DNA from: Paratinospora sagittata
Lineage: Eukaryota; Streptophyta; Magnoliopsida; Ranunculales; Menispermaceae
DNA: 64,000 nucleotides
Assembly (NCBI GenBank): GCA_035771175.1
Contig: CM069593.1
Location: 34,918,741 to 34,982,740, forward strand
Reading direction: 5' to 3'
Shown here: positions 23,751 to 36,784 of the stretch, in pieces
How the letters are laid out: every line of letters begins with the position of its first letter
Numbering within the stretch: position 1 is the first letter of the stretch
Notes under the pieces: model-generated
Database searches by the model: none
Told to the model about the DNA's origin: nothing
The model's input: only the letters and a program-made list of their open reading frames with translations
Made by a program: the position numbers and the translations under genes

Positions 23751-24938
23751 CTAAAGTTGTTTTGGGCGTGCTAGACAATGGGAATCATCAAGGTTAAGTA
23801 GAGAATATTTCAATAAGATAACCTAGCAAAACTGTGTAAGGAATAGAAAAATGGAGCAAGCAGAAGTGCCCACATTTTTCTCGTTACAAATATCAGATTT
23901 TTGTCTTAGATGTGGATTGCGTGCTTTTGGGTTGTGTAACATCTTCTCTATTGACAGATAGCAGGCTATAACAGGTCTATGTACACAAACCCTAGAGCTC
24001 GAGTTTTTGACTATCCGATAGCGTGTTATCAAGGCCTAGGGCGCGTTATTGCCAATTTTACTAAAAATGGAATGATCACGGCAACAGCTTTATAGCGAGT
24101 TATCAAAGGGGATAGCGCGCTATAGACAATTCTTCAGAAAACACAAATGTTTTATTATAGAACCCTATCAGCGTGCTATCAACACCGATTGTGCGCTAGT
24201 GCCTTATAGAAAATTTTGGCAAATTGCAGGAAAACCTTATTTTAAAAAAGTAAGGAACCATTCCATTGACTCAAAACATATTGAGATAAGATTATAAACT
24301 TTGAAAAAATTCAAAACTCATTGAAATTATGATTAAAACCGTCCGAAAAACATTTTATTCAAAATGAAATACTATATCGAAGTGATTTTGAAGACTTTGC
24401 AACTTTCAGAGTTTTAGTGCTGAGATTGATCGAGGGGTTACCCTACACACCAAAGATCAAACTAATGCATTAGACGTGATATATGTCTTCGTTCTTTGAG
24501 CTTGATCTTTGTAGGCTTCGATAGCTATTGTTTGAAGTGTTGTTGATGATTACTTGTAGCTCCTAGAAAAAAAATACAGATGATGTGTTCTTGTTTGATG
24601 TGTTTTCTTACCGAGAACACTTCATATACTTACAGTTTAAAACAATATATAGCCTCTGGAAATCTCTGCACAAAAGGGATAAAATGAAGAACTAGCGAAA
24701 TAATGAGGTTATCTTCAAGACAGTTTGCAATTTTGATCCAGTTCGAAGATTGTTTGGGCAAATGCAGGAATCACGATTTTCTTCTATTTAAACACTCTTT
24801 AGAAAGCACAGTCTAACTTGCAAAAATCGTCTTTGTTCTATCTTTTAAAATCAGAGAATGAGGGCTTTATAAAATTAGCAGTTGCAGGTTAAAGAGCAAG
24901 AGAGTACAGAATGATTTGAATTCAAAACGTTGTTTAAT
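23751..24938 (+). repeat. Satellite monomer 21 (duplication copy 1, unit 2)
   Basis: 1,188 bp. Marks: GTTACAAATATC, GATGTGG, GTGTAACATC, GCGCGTTATTGCCAAT, AACCGTCCG. Pairs with monomer 24 and is also very close to its neighbour 22. Private GGAATGATCACG. Confidence 0.97.
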
Positions 24939-26126
24939 CTAAAGTTGTTTTGGGCGTGCTAGACAATGGGAATCATCAAGGTTAAGTAGAGAATATTTCA
25001 ATAAGATAACCTAGCAAAACTGTGTAAGGAATAGAAAATTGGAGCAAGCAGAAGTGCCCACATTTTTCTCGTTACAAATATCAGATTTTTGTCTTAGATG
25101 TGGATTGCGTGCTTTTGGGTTGTGTAACATCTTCTCTATTGACAGATAGCAGGCTACAACAGGTCTATGTACACAAACCCTAGAGCTCGAGTTTTTGACT
25201 ATCCGATAGCGTGTTATCAAGGCCTAGGGCGCGTTATTGCCAATTTTACTAAAAATGGAAAGATCACGGCAACAGCTTTATAGCGAGTTATCAAAGGGGA
25301 TAGCGCGCTATAGACAATTCTTCAGAAAACACAAATGTTTTATTATAGAACCCTATCAGCATGCTATCAACACCGATTGTGCGCTAGTGCCTTATAGAAA
25401 ATTTTGGCAAATTGCAGGAAAACCTTATTTTAAAAAAGTAAGGAACCATTCCATTGACTCAAAACATATTGAGATAAGATTATAAACTTTGAAAAAATTC
25501 AAAACTCATTGAAATTATGATTAAAACCGTCCGAAAAACATTTTATTCAAAATGAAATACTATATCGAAGTGATTTTGAAGACTTTGCAACTTTCAGAGT
25601 TTTAGTGCTGAGATTGATCGAGGGGTTACCCTACACACCAAAGATCAAACTAATGCATTAGACGTGATATATGTCTTCGTTCTTCGAGCTTGATCTTTGT
25701 AGGCTTCGATAGCTATTGTTTGAAGTGTTGTTGATGATTACTTGTAGCTCATAGAAAAAAAATACAGTTGATGTGTTCTTGTTTGATGTGTTTTCTTATC
25801 GAGAAGACTTCATATACTTACAGTTTAAAACAATAGATAGCCTCTGGAAATCTCTGCACGAAAGGGATAAAATGAAGAACTAGCGAAATAATGAGGTTAT
25901 CTTCAAGGCAGTTTGCGATTTTGATCCAGTTCAAAGATTGTTTGGGCAAATGCAAGAATCACGACTTTCTTCTATTTAAACACTCTTTGGAAAGCACAGT
26001 CTAACTTGCAAAAATCGTGTTTGTTCTATCTTTTAAAATCAGAGAATGAGGGCCTTATAAAATTAGCAGTTGCAGGTTAAAGAGCAAGAGAGTACAGAAT
26101 GATTTGAATTCAAAACGTTGTTTAAT
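24939..26126 (+). repeat. Satellite monomer 22 (spans the duplication joint)
   Basis: 1,188 bp. Marks: GAAAATTGGAGC, GCTACAACAGG, CAGCATGCTATC. At about 25763 it switches from the monomer-21-like pattern to the monomer-19 distal pattern (TACAGTTGATG, GAGAAGAC). That switch is the internal joint of the 3,562-bp duplication. Confidence 0.97.
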
Positions 26127-27312
26127 CTAAAGTTGTTTTGGGCATGCTAGACAATGGGAATCATCAAGGTTAAGTAGAGAATATTTCAATAAGATAACCT
26201 AGCAAAACTGTGTAAGGAATAGAAAAATGGAGCAAGCAGAAGTGCCCACATTTTTCTCGTTAGAAATATCAGATTTTTGTCTTAGACGTGGAATGCGTGC
26301 TTTTGGGTTGTGTATCATCTTCTCTATTAACAGATAGCAGGCTATAACAGGTCTATGTACACAAACCCTAGAGCTCGAGTTTTTGACTATCCGATAGCGT
26401 GTTATGAAGGCCTAGGGCGCGCTATTGCCCATTTTACTAAAAATGGAAAGATCACGGCAACAGCTTTATAGCGAGTTATCAAAGGGGATAGCGCTATAGA
26501 CAATTCTTCAGAAAACACAAATGTTTTATTATAGAACCCTATCAGCGTGCTGTCAACACCGATTGTGCGCTAGTGCCTTATAGAAAATTTTGGCAAATTG
26601 CTGGAAAACCTTATTTTAAAAAAGTAAGGAACCATTCCATTGACTCAAAACATATTGAGATAAGATTATAAACTTTAAAATAATTCAAAACTCATTGAAA
26701 TTATGTTTAAAACCTTTCGAAAAACATTTTATTCAAAATGAAATACTATATCGAAGTGATTTTGAAGACTTTGCAACTTTCAGAGTTTTAGTGCTGAGAT
26801 TGATCGAGGGGTTACCCTACACACCAAAGATCAAACTAATGCATTAGACATGATATATGTCTTCGTTCTTCGAGCTTGATCTTTGTAGACTTCGATAGCT
26901 ATTGTTTGATGTGTTGTTGATGATTACTTGTAGCTCGTAGAAAAAAAATACAGATGATGTGTTCTTGTTTGATGTGTTTTCTTACCGAGAACACTTCATA
27001 TACTTACAGTTTAAAACAATAGATAGCCTCTGGAAATCTCTGCACGAAAGGGATAAAATGAAGAACTAGCGAAATAATGAGGTTATCTTCAAGACAGTTT
27101 GCAATTTTGATCCAGTTCGAAGATTGTTTGGGGAAATGCAGGAATCACGATTTTCTTCTATTTAAACACTCTTTAGAAAGCACAGTCTAACTTGCAAAAA
27201 TCGTCTTTGTTCTATCTTTTAAAATCAGAGAATGAGGGCTTTATAAAATTAGCAGTTGCAGGTTAAAGGGCAAGAGAGTACAGAATGATTTGAATTCAAA
27301 ACGTTGTTTAAT
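26127..27312 (+). repeat. Satellite monomer 23 (duplication copy 2, unit 1)
   Basis: 1,186 bp. Near-identical to monomer 20 (GGGCATGCTAG, CTATTAACAG, ATAGCGCTAT), without its ATAAACTGAAG and AATTGAAAACG changes. Confidence 0.97.
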
Positions 27313-28500
27313 CTAAAGTTGTTTTGGGCGTGCTAGACAATGGGAATCATCAAGGTTAAGTAGAGAATATTTCAATAAGATAACCTAGCAAAACTGTGTA
27401 AGGAATAGAAAAATGGAGCAAGCAGAAGTGCCCACATTTTTCTCGTTACAAATATAAGATTTTTGTCTTAGATGTGGATTGCGTGCTTTTGGGTTGTGTA
27501 ACATCTTCTCTATTGACAGATAGCAGGCTATAACAGGTCTATGTACACAAACCCTAGAGCTCTAGTTTTTGACTATCCGATAGCGTGTTATCAAGGCCTA
27601 GGGTGCGTTATTGCCAATTTTACTAAAAATGGAAAGATCACGGCAACAGCTTTATAGCGAGTTATCAAAGGGGATAGCGCGCTATAGACAATTCTTCAGA
27701 AAACACAAATGTTTTATTATAGAACCCTATCAGCGTGCTATCAACACCGATTGTGCGCTAGTGCCTTATAGAAAATTTTGGCAAATTGCAGGAAAACCTT
27801 ATTTTAAAAAAGTAAGGAACCATTCCATTGACTCAAAACATATTGAGATAAGATTATAAACTTTGAAAAAATTCAAAACTCATTGAAATTTTGATTAAAA
27901 CCGTCCGAAAAACATTTTATTCAAAATGAAATACTATATCGAAGTGATTTTGAAGACTTTGCAACTTTCAGAGTTTTAGTGTTGAGATTGATCGAGGGGT
28001 TACCCTACACACCAAAGATCAAACTAATGCATTAGACGTGATATATGTCTTCGTTCTTTGAGCTTGATCTTTGTAGGCTTCGATAGCTATTGTTTGAAGT
28101 GTTGTTGATGATTACTTGTAGCTCCTAGAAAAAAAATACAGATGATGTGTTCTTGTTTGATGTGTTTTCTTACCGAGAACACTTCATATACTTACAGTTT
28201 AAAACAATAGATAGCCTCTGGAAATCTCTGCACAAAAGGGATAAAATGAAGAACTAGCGAAATAATGAGGTTATCTTCAAGACAGTTTGCAATTTTGATC
28301 CAGTTCGAAGATTGTTTGGGCAAATGCAGGAATCACGATTTTCTTCTATTTAAACACTCTTTAGAAAGCACAGTCTAACTTGCAAAAATCGTCTTTGTTC
28401 TATCTTTTAAAATCAGAGAATGAGGGCTTTATAAAATTAGCAGTTGCAGGTTAAAGAGCAAGAGAGTACAGAATGATTTGAATTCAAAACGTTGTTTAAT
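27313..28500 (+). repeat. Satellite monomer 24 (duplication copy 2, unit 2)
   Basis: 1,188 bp. Near-identical to monomer 21. Private changes: ATATAAGATTTT, GAGCTCTAG (XhoI lost), GGGTGCGTTATTG, AGTGTTGAG. Confidence 0.97.
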
Positions 28501-29688
28501 CTAAAGTTGTTTTGGGCGTGCTAGACAATGGGAATCATCAAGGTTAAGTAGAGAATATTTCAATAAGATAACCTAGCAAAACTGTGTAAGGAATAGAAAA
28601 TTGGAGCAAGCAGAAGTGCCCACATTTTTCTCGTTACAAATATCAGATTTTTGTCTTAGATGTGGATTGCGTGCTTTTGGGTTGTGTAACATCTTCTCTA
28701 TTGACAGATAGCAGGCTACAACAGGTCTATGTACACAAACCCTAGAGCTCGAGTTTTTGACTATCCGATAGCGTGTTATCAAGGCCTAGGGCGCGTTATT
28801 GCCAATTTTACTAAAAATGGAAAGATCACGGCAACAGCTTTATAGCGAGTTATCAAAGGGGATAGCGCGCTATAGACAATTCTTCAGAAAACACAAATGT
28901 TTTATTATAGAACCCTATCAGCGTGCTATCAACACCGATTGTGCGCTAGTGCCTTATAGAAAATTTTGGCAAATTGCAGGAAAACCTTATTTTAAAAAAG
29001 TAAGGAACCATTCCATTGACTCAAAACATATTGAGATAAGATTATAAACTTTGAAAAAATTCAAAACTCATTGAAATTATGATTAAAACCGTCCGAAAAA
29101 CATTTTATTCAAAATGAAATACTATATCGAAGTGATTTTGAAGACTTTGCAACTTTCAGAGTTTTAGTGCTGAGATTGATCGAGGGGTTACCCTACACAC
29201 CAAAGATCAAACTAATGCATTAGACGTGATATATGTCTTCGTTCTTCGAGCTTGATCTTTGTAGGCTTCGATAGCTATTGTTTGAAGTGTTGTTGATGAT
29301 TACTTGTAGCTCATAGAAAAAAAATACAGGTGATGTGTTCTTGTTTGATGTGTTTTCTTACCGAGAACACTTCATATACTTACAGTTTAAAACAATAGAT
29401 AGCCTCTGGAAATCTCTGCACAAAAGGGATAAAATGAAGAACTAGCGAAATAATGAGGTTATCTTCAAGACAGCTTGCAATTTTGATCCAGTTCGAAGAT
29501 TGTTTGGGCAAATGCAATAATCACGACTTTCTTCTATTTAAACACTCTTTGGAAAGCTCAGTCTAACTTGCAAAAATCGTGTGTGTTCTATCTTTTAAAA
29601 TCAGAGAATGAGGGCTTTATAAAATTAGCAGTTGCAGGTTAAAGAGCAAGAGAGTACAGAATGATTTGAATTCAAAACGTTGTTTAAT
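28501..29688 (+). repeat. Satellite monomer 25 (duplication copy 2, unit 3)
   Basis: 1,188 bp. Near-identical to monomer 22 up to about 29324 (GAAAATTGGAGC, GCTACAACAGG), then follows the more general D pattern with CAGCTTGCAATTTT. Confidence 0.97.
28799..29047 (+). other. Open frame across palindromic subunits 2-3, example copy; not called as a gene
   Basis: 82 codons from a TTG; the first ATG lies about seven codons in. The frame is open because the extra base in GAAAACACAAATG joins the frames before and after it. The same frame is open in other copies with this insertion (starting near 13367, 14554, 18113, 20488, 25237, 27611, 29988 and 31165). Copies without the insertion hit a TAG. Differences between copies include amino-acid changes, and no domain is recognisable. 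The open length follows from sequence similarity between repeats and is not evidence of coding. Confidence 0.12.
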
Positions 29689-30874
29689 CTAAAGTTGTTT
29701 TGGGCGTGCTAGACAATGGGAATCATCAAGGTGTTAGTAGAGAATATTTCAATAAGATAACCTAGCAAAACTGTGTAAGGAATAGAAAAATGGAGCAAGC
29801 AGAAGTGCCCACATTTTTCTCGTTAGAAATATCAGATTTTTGTCTTAGACGTGGATTGCGTGCTTTTGGGTTTTGTATCATCTTCTCTATTGACAGATAG
29901 CAGGCTATAACAGGTCTATGTAAACAAACCCTAGAGCTCGAGTTTTTGACTATCCGATAGCGTGTTATCAAGGCCTAGGGCGCGCTATTGCCAATTTTAC
30001 TAAAAATGGAAAGATCACGGCAACCGCTTTATAGCGAGTTATCAAAGGGGATAGCGCGCTATAGACAATTCTTCAGAAAACACAAATGTTATATTAGAGA
30101 ATCCTATCAGCGTGCTATCAACACCGATTGTGCGCTAGTGCCTTATAGAAAATTTTGGCAAATTGCTGGAAAACCTTATTTTAAAAAAGTAAGGAACCAT
30201 TCCATTGACTCAAAACATATTGAGATAAGATTATAAACTTGAAATAATTCAAAACTCATTGAAATTATGATTAAAACCTTTCGAAAAACATTTTATTCAA
30301 AATGAAATACTATATCGAAGTGATTTTGAAGACTTTGCAACTTTCAGAGTTTTAGTGCTGAGATTGATCGAGGGGTTACCCTACACACCAAAGATCAAAC
30401 TAATGCATTAGACATGATATATGTCTTCGTTCTTCGAGCTTGATCTTCGTAGACTCAATAGCTATTGTTTGATGTGTTGTTGATGATTACTTGTAGCTCA
30501 TAGAAAAAATTACAGGTGATGTGTTCTTGTTTGATGTGTTTTCTTATCGAGAACACTTCATATACTTACAGTTTAAAACAATAGATAGCCTCTGGAAATC
30601 TCTGCACGAAAGGGATAAAATGAAGAACTAGCGAAATTATGAGGTTATCTTCAAGACAGTTTGCAATTTTGATCCAGTTCGAAGATTGTTTGGGCAAATG
30701 CAGGAATCACGATTTTCTTCTATTTAAACACTCTTTAGAAAGCACAGTCTAACTTGCAAAAATCGTCTTTGTTCTATCTTTTAAAATCAGAGAATGAGGG
30801 CTTTATAAAATTAGCAGTTGCAGGTTAAAGAGCAAGAGAGTACAAAATGATTTGAATTCAAAACGTTGTTTAAT
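29689..30874 (+). repeat. Satellite monomer 26
   Basis: 1,186 bp. Marks: GGGTTTTGTATC (shared with monomer 27), TGTAAACAAACC, GGCAACCGC, GTTATATTAGAGAATCC, AGACTCAATAGC. Confidence 0.96.
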
Positions 30875-32054
30875 CGAAAGTTGTTTTGGGCGTGCTAGAC
30901 AATGGGAATCATCAAGGTTAAGTAGAGAATATTTCAATAAGATAACCTAGCAAAACTGTGTAAGGAATCGAAAAATGGAGCAAGCAGAAGTGCCCACATT
31001 TTTCTCGTTACAAATATCAGATTTTTGTCTTAGACGTGGATTGCGTGCTTTTGGGTTTTGTATCATCTTCTCTATTGACAGATAGCAGGCTATAACAGGT
31101 CTATGTACACAAACCCTAGAGCTCGAGTTTTCGATAGCGTGTTATCAAGGCCTAGGGCGCGCTATTGCCAATTTTACTAAAAATGGAAAGATCACGGCAA
31201 CAGCTTTATAGCGAGTTATCAAAGGGGATAGCGCGCTATAGACAATTCTTCAGAAAACACAAATGTTTTATTATAGAACCCTATCAGCGTGCTATCAACA
31301 CCGATTGTGCGCTAGTGCCTTATAGAAAATTTTGGCAAATTGCAGGAAAACCTTATTTTAAAAAAGTAAGGAACCATTCCATTGACTCAAAACATATTGA
31401 GATAAGATTATAAACTTTGAAAAAATTCAAAACTCATTGAAATTATGATTAAAACCGTCCGAAAAACATTTTATTCAAAATGAAATCCTATATCGAAGTG
31501 ATTTTGAAGACTTTGCAACTTTCAGAGTTTTAGTGCTGAGATTGATCGAGGGGTTACCCTACACACCAAAGATCAAACTAATGCATTAGACATGATATAT
31601 GTCTTCGTTCTTCGAGCTTGATCTTTGTAGGCTTCGATAGCTATTGTTTGAAGTGTTGTTGATGATTACTTGTAGCTCATAGAAAAAAAAGACAGGTGAT
31701 GTGTTCTTGTTTGATGTGTTTTCTTACCGAGAACACTTCATATACTTACAGTTTAAAACAATAGATAGCCTCTGGAAATATCTGCACAAAAGGGATAAAA
31801 TGAAGAACTAGCGAAATAATGAGGTTATCTTCAAGACAGCTTGCAATTTTGATCCAGTTCGAAGATTGTTTGGGCCAATGCAAGAATCACGACTTTCTTC
31901 TGTTTAAACACTCTTTGGAAAGCTCAGTCTAACTTGCAAAAATCGTGTGTGTTCTATCTTTTAAAATCAGAGATTGGGGGCTTTATAAAATTAGCAGTTG
32001 CAGGTTAAAGAGCAAGAGAGTACATAATGATTTGAATTCAAAACGTTGTTTAAT
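30875..32054 (+). repeat. Satellite monomer 27 (8-bp deletion)
   Basis: 1,180 bp. GAGTTTTCGATAGCG near 31127-31138 replaces the usual GAGTTTTTGACTATCCGATAG form, an 8-bp loss just before the first palindromic core. The rest resembles monomers 24-25 (GTTACAAATATC, AACCGTCCG). Confidence 0.96.
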
Positions 32055-33243
32055 CTAAACTTGTTTTGGGCGTGGTAGACAGTGGGAATCATCAAGGTGT
32101 TAGTAGAGAATATTTCAGTTAAGATAACCTAGCAAAACTGTGTAAGGAATAGAAAAATGGAGCAAGCAGAAGTGCCCAAATTTTTCTCGTTAGAAATATC
32201 AGATTTTTGTCTCAGACGTGGATTGCGTGCTTTTGGGTTGTGTATCATGTTCTCTATTGACAGATAGCAGGCTATAGCAGGTCTATGTACACAAACCGTA
32301 GAGCTCGAGTTTTTGACTTTTCGATAGCGTGTTATCAAGGCCTATGGCGCGCTATTGCCCATTTTACTAAAAATGGAATGATCACGGCAAAAGCTTTATA
32401 GCGAGTTATCAAAGGGGATAGCGCGCTATAGACAATTTTTCAGAAAAACAAAAGTTTTATTATAAAACCCTATCAGCGTGCTATCAACACCGATAGTGCA
32501 CTAGTGCCTTGTAGAAAATTTTGGCAAATTGCTGGAAAGCCTTATTTTAAAAAACTAAGGAACCATTCCATTGACTCAAAACATATTGAGATAAGATTAT
32601 AAACTTTGAAATAATTCAAAACTCATTGAAATTATGATTAATACCTTTCGAAAAACATTTTTTTCAAAATGAAATACTATATCGAAGTGATTTCGAAGAC
32701 TTTGCAATTTTCAGAGTTTTAGTGCTGAGATTGATCGAGAGGTTTCCCTACACACCAAAGATCAAACTAATGCATTAGACATGATATATGTCTTCGTTGT
32801 TCGAGCTTGATCTTTGTAGACTTCGATAGCTGTTGTTTGATGTGTTGTTGATGATTACTTGTAGCTCATAGAAAAAAAATACAGGTGATGTGTTCTTGTT
32901 TGATGTGTTTTCTTACCGAGAACACTTCATATACTTACAGTTTAAAACAATAGATAGCCTCTGGAAATCTCTGCACAAAAGGGATAAAATGAAGAACTAG
33001 CGAAATAATGAGGTTATCTTCAAGACAGTTTGCAATTTTGATCCAGTTCGAAGATTGTTTGGGCAAATGCAAGAATCACGACTTTCTTCTGTTTAAACAT
33101 TCTTTGGAAAGCTCAGTCTAACTTGCAAAAATCGTGTGTGTTCTACCTTTTAAAATCAGAGAATGAGGGCTTTATAAAATTAGCAGTTGCAGGTTAAAGA
33201 GCAGGAGAGTACAGAATGATTTGAATTCAAAACGTTGTTTAAT
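32055..33243 (+). repeat. Satellite monomer 28
   Basis: 1,189 bp. Marks: GGCGTGGTAGACAGTGGG, CAGTTAAGATAACC, ACCGTAGAGC, CTTTTCGATAG, GTGCACTAG, GAGAGGTTTCCC. D-like, but with ATGTTCTCT in place of ATCTTCTCT. Confidence 0.96.
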
Positions 33244-34408
33244 CTAAAGTTGTTTTAGGCGTGCTAGACAATGGGAATCATCAAGGTTAAGTAGAGAATA
33301 TTTCAATAAGATAACCTAGCAAAACTGTGTAAGGAATAGAAAAATGGAGCAAGCAGAAGTGCCCACATTTTTCTCGTTAGAAATATCAGATTTTTGTATT
33401 AGACGTGGATTGCGTGGTTTTGGGTTGTGTATCATCTTCTCTATTGACAGATAGCAGGCTATAACAGGTCTATGTACACAAACCCTAGAGCTCGAGTTTT
33501 TGACTATCCGATAGCGTGTTATCAAGGCCTATGGCGCGCTATTGCCAATTTTACTAAAAATGAAAAGATCACGGCAACAGCTTTATAGCGAGTTATGAAA
33601 GGGGATAGCGCGCTAAAGACAATTTTTCAGAAAAACAAATGTTTTATTATAGAACCCTATCAGCGTGCTATCAACACCGATAGTGCGCTATTGCCTTACA
33701 GAAAATTTTGGCAAATTGCTGGAAAGCCTTATTTTAAAAAACTAAGGAACCATTCCATTGACTCAAAACCTATTGAGATAAGATTATAAACTTTTAAATA
33801 ATTCAAAACTCATTGAAATTATGATTAAAACCTTTCGAAAAACATTTTTTTCAAAATGAAATACCATATCGAAGTGATTTTGAAGACTTTGCAATTTTCA
33901 GAGTTTTAGTGCTGAGGTTGATCGAGGGGTTACCCTACACACCAAAGATCAAACTAATGCGTTAGACATGATACATGTCTTCGTTCTTCGATAGCTATTG
34001 TTTGATGTGTTGTTGATGATTACTTGTAGCTCATATAAAAAAAAGACAGGTGATGTGTTCTTGTTTGATGTGTTTTCTTACCGAGAACACTTCATATACT
34101 TAAAGTTTAAAACAATAGATAGCCTCTGGAAATCTCAGCACAAAAGGGATAAAATGAAGAACTAACGAAATAATGAGGTTATCTTCAAGACAGTTTGCAA
34201 TTTTGATTCAGTTCGAAGATTGTTTGGGCAAATGCAACAATCACGACTTTCTTCTATTTAAACACTCTTTGGAAAGCTCAGTCTAACTAGCAAAAATTGT
34301 GTGTGTTCTATCTTTTAAAATCAGAGATTGAGGGCTTTATAAAATTAGCAGTTGCAGGTTAAAGAGCAAGAGAGAACAGAATGATTTGAATTCAAAATGT
34401 TGTTTAAT
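33244..34408 (+). repeat. Satellite monomer 29 (22-bp deletion in the nested inverted repeat)
   Basis: 1,165 bp. Near 33985-33991, CTTCTTCGATAGC shows loss of 22 bp between two CTTCGA copies. This removes the right arm TTGATCTTTG of the nested inverted-repeat element. The front carries GGTTAAGTAGAG and GTATTAGACG. Confidence 0.96.
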
Positions 34409-35595
34409 CTAAAGTTGTTTTGGGCGTGCTAGACAATGGGAATCATCAAGGTGTTAGTAGAGAATATTGCAATAAGTTAACCTAGCAAAACTGTGTAAGG
34501 AATAGAAAAATGGAGCAAGCAGAAGTGCCCACATTTTTCTCGTTAGAAATATCAGATTTTTGTCTCAGACGTGGATTGCGTGCTTTTGGGTTGTGTATCA
34601 TGTTTTCTATTGACAAATTGCAGGCTATAGCAGGTCTATGTACACAAACCCTATAGCTCGAGTTTTTAACTTTCCGATAGCATGTTATGAAGGCTTATGG
34701 CGCGCTATTGTCCATTTTACTAAAAATGGAAAGATCACGGCAACAGCTTTATAGCGAGTTATGAAAGAGGATAGCACGCTATAGACAATTTTTTGGAAAA
34801 ATAAATGTTTTATTATAGAACCCTATCAGCGTGCTATCAACACCGATAGTGCGCTAGTGCCTTATAGAAAATTTTGGCAATTTGCTGGAAAGCCTTATTT
34901 TAAAAAACTAAGGAACCATTCCATTGACTCAAAACATATTGAGATAAGATTATAAACTTTTAAATAATTCAAAACTCATTGAAATTATGATTAAAACCTT
35001 TCGAAAAACATTTTATTCAAAATGAAATACTATATCGAAGTGATTTTGAAGACTTTGTAATTTTTAGAGTTTTAGTGCTGAGATTGATCGAGGGGTTACC
35101 CTACACACCAAAGATCAAACTAATGCATTAGACATGATATTGTATTCGTTCTTCGAGCTTGATCTTTGTAGACTTCGATAGCTGTTGTTTGATGTGTTGT
35201 TGATGATTACTTGAAGCTCATAGAAAAAAAATACAGGTGATGTGTTCTTGTTTGATGTGTTTTCTTACCGAGAACACTTCGTATACTTAAAGTTTAAAAC
35301 AATAGATAGAATCTGGAAATGTCAGCACAAAAGGGATAAAATGATGAACTAACGAAATAATGAGGTTATCTTCAAGACAGTTTGTAATTTTGATTCAGTT
35401 CGAAGATTGTTTGGGCAAATGCAAGAATCACGACTTTCTTTTATTTAAACACTCTTTGGAAAGCCCAGTCTAACTTGTAAAAATTGTGTGTGTTCTATCT
35501 TTGAAAATCGGAGAATGTGGGCTTTATAAAATTAGCAGTTGCAGGTTAAAGAGCACGAGAGTACAGAATGATTTGAATTCAAAACGTTGTTTAAT
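34409..35595 (+). repeat. Satellite monomer 30
   Basis: 1,187 bp. Marks: ATTGCAATAAGTTAACC, CCTATAGCTCGAG (SacI lost), TTTTTAACTTTCC, AGCATGTTATGAAGG, TTTTTTGGAAAAATAAATG, GATATTGTATTCG. Many private changes make it one of the more diverged copies. Confidence 0.95.
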
Positions 35596-36784
35596 CTATA
35601 GTTGTTTTGGGCGTGCTAGACAATGGGAATCATCAAGGTGTTAGTAGAGAATATTTCAATTAAGATAACCTAGCAAAACTGTGTAAGGAATAGAAAAATG
35701 GAGCAAGCAGAAGTGCCCACATTTTTCTCGTTAGAAATATCAGATTTTTGTCTTAGACGTGGATTGCGTACTTTTGGGTTGTGTATCATCCTCTATATTG
35801 ACAGATAGCAGGCTATAACAAGTCTACGTTCACAAACCCTAGAGCTCGAGTTTTTGACTATCCGATAGCGTGTTATCAAGGCCTATGGCGCGCTATTGCC
35901 CATTTTACTAAAAATGGAAAGATCACGGCAACAGCTTTATAGCGAGTTATAAAAGGGGATAGCGCGCTATATACAATTTTCTAGAAAAACAAATGTTTTA
36001 TTATAGAACCCTATCAGCGTGCTTTCAACACCGATAGTGCGCTAGTGCCATATAGAAAATTTTGGCAAATTGCTGGAAAGCCTTGTTTTAAAAAACTAAG
36101 GAACCATTCCATTGACTCAAAACATATTGAGATAAGATTATAAACTTTTAAATAATTCAAAACTCATTGAAATTATGGTTAAAACCTTTCGAAAAATATT
36201 TTTTCAAAATGAAATACTATATCGAAGTGATTTTGAAGACTTTGCAATTTTCAGAGTTTTAGTGCTGAGATTGATCGAGGGGTTACCCTACACACCAAAG
36301 ATCAAACTAATGCATTAGTCATGATATATGTCTTCGTTCTTCGAGCTTGATCTTTGTAGACTTCGATAGCTATTGTTTGATGTGTTGTTGATGATTACTT
36401 GTAGCTCAAAGAAAAAAAATACAGGTGATGTGTTCTTGTTTGATGTGTTTTCTTGCCGGGAACACTTCATATACTTAAAGTTTAAAACAATAGATAGCCT
36501 CTGGAAATCTCAGCACAAACGGGATAATATTGAAGAACTTGAGAAATAATGAGGTTATCTTCAAGACAGTTTGCAATTTTGATTCAGTTCGAAGATTGTT
36601 TGGGCAAATGCAAGAATCACGACTTTCTTCTATTTAAACACTCTTTGGAAAGCCCAGTCTAGCTTGAAAAAATCGTCTGTGTTCTATCTTTCAAAATCAG
36701 AGAATGAGGGCTTTATAAAATTAGCAGTTGCAGGTTAAAGAGCTAGAGAGTACATAATGATTTGAATTCAAAACGTTGTTTAAT
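35596..36784 (+). repeat. Satellite monomer 31
   Basis: 1,189 bp. Near 35765-35832 it carries the monomer 18 haplotype (TGCGTACTTTTGGG, ATCATCCTC, CAAGTCTACGTTCAC). Downstream it already has P-type marks (TATATACAATTTTCTAG, CTTGCCGGGAAC) and a private AATATTGAAGAACTTGAG. Confidence 0.96.

Larger units (their letters stand above)
22201..25762 (+). repeat. 3,562-bp tandem duplication, first copy
   Basis: Runs from the A-tract of monomer 19 to the A-tract of monomer 22 and covers three monomer lengths. Rare variants recur exactly 3,562 bp later: TACAGTTGATG, TATCGAGAAGAC, GGGCATGCTAG, GTGGAATGCG, CTATTAACAG, GCTACAACAGG. By eye only about 15 single-base differences separate the copies. The sequences differ on both outer sides of the pair, so the edges are well defined. 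Confidence 0.85.
25763..29324 (+). repeat. 3,562-bp tandem duplication, second copy
   Basis: Direct continuation of the first copy with the same variant order; it ends in the A-tract of monomer 25, where the sequence changes to TACAGGTGATG. Very low divergence marks this as one of the most recent events in the array. The joint lies in the A-tract/TGATGTGTT region, a plausible place for unequal exchange between misaligned monomers. Confidence 0.85.
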
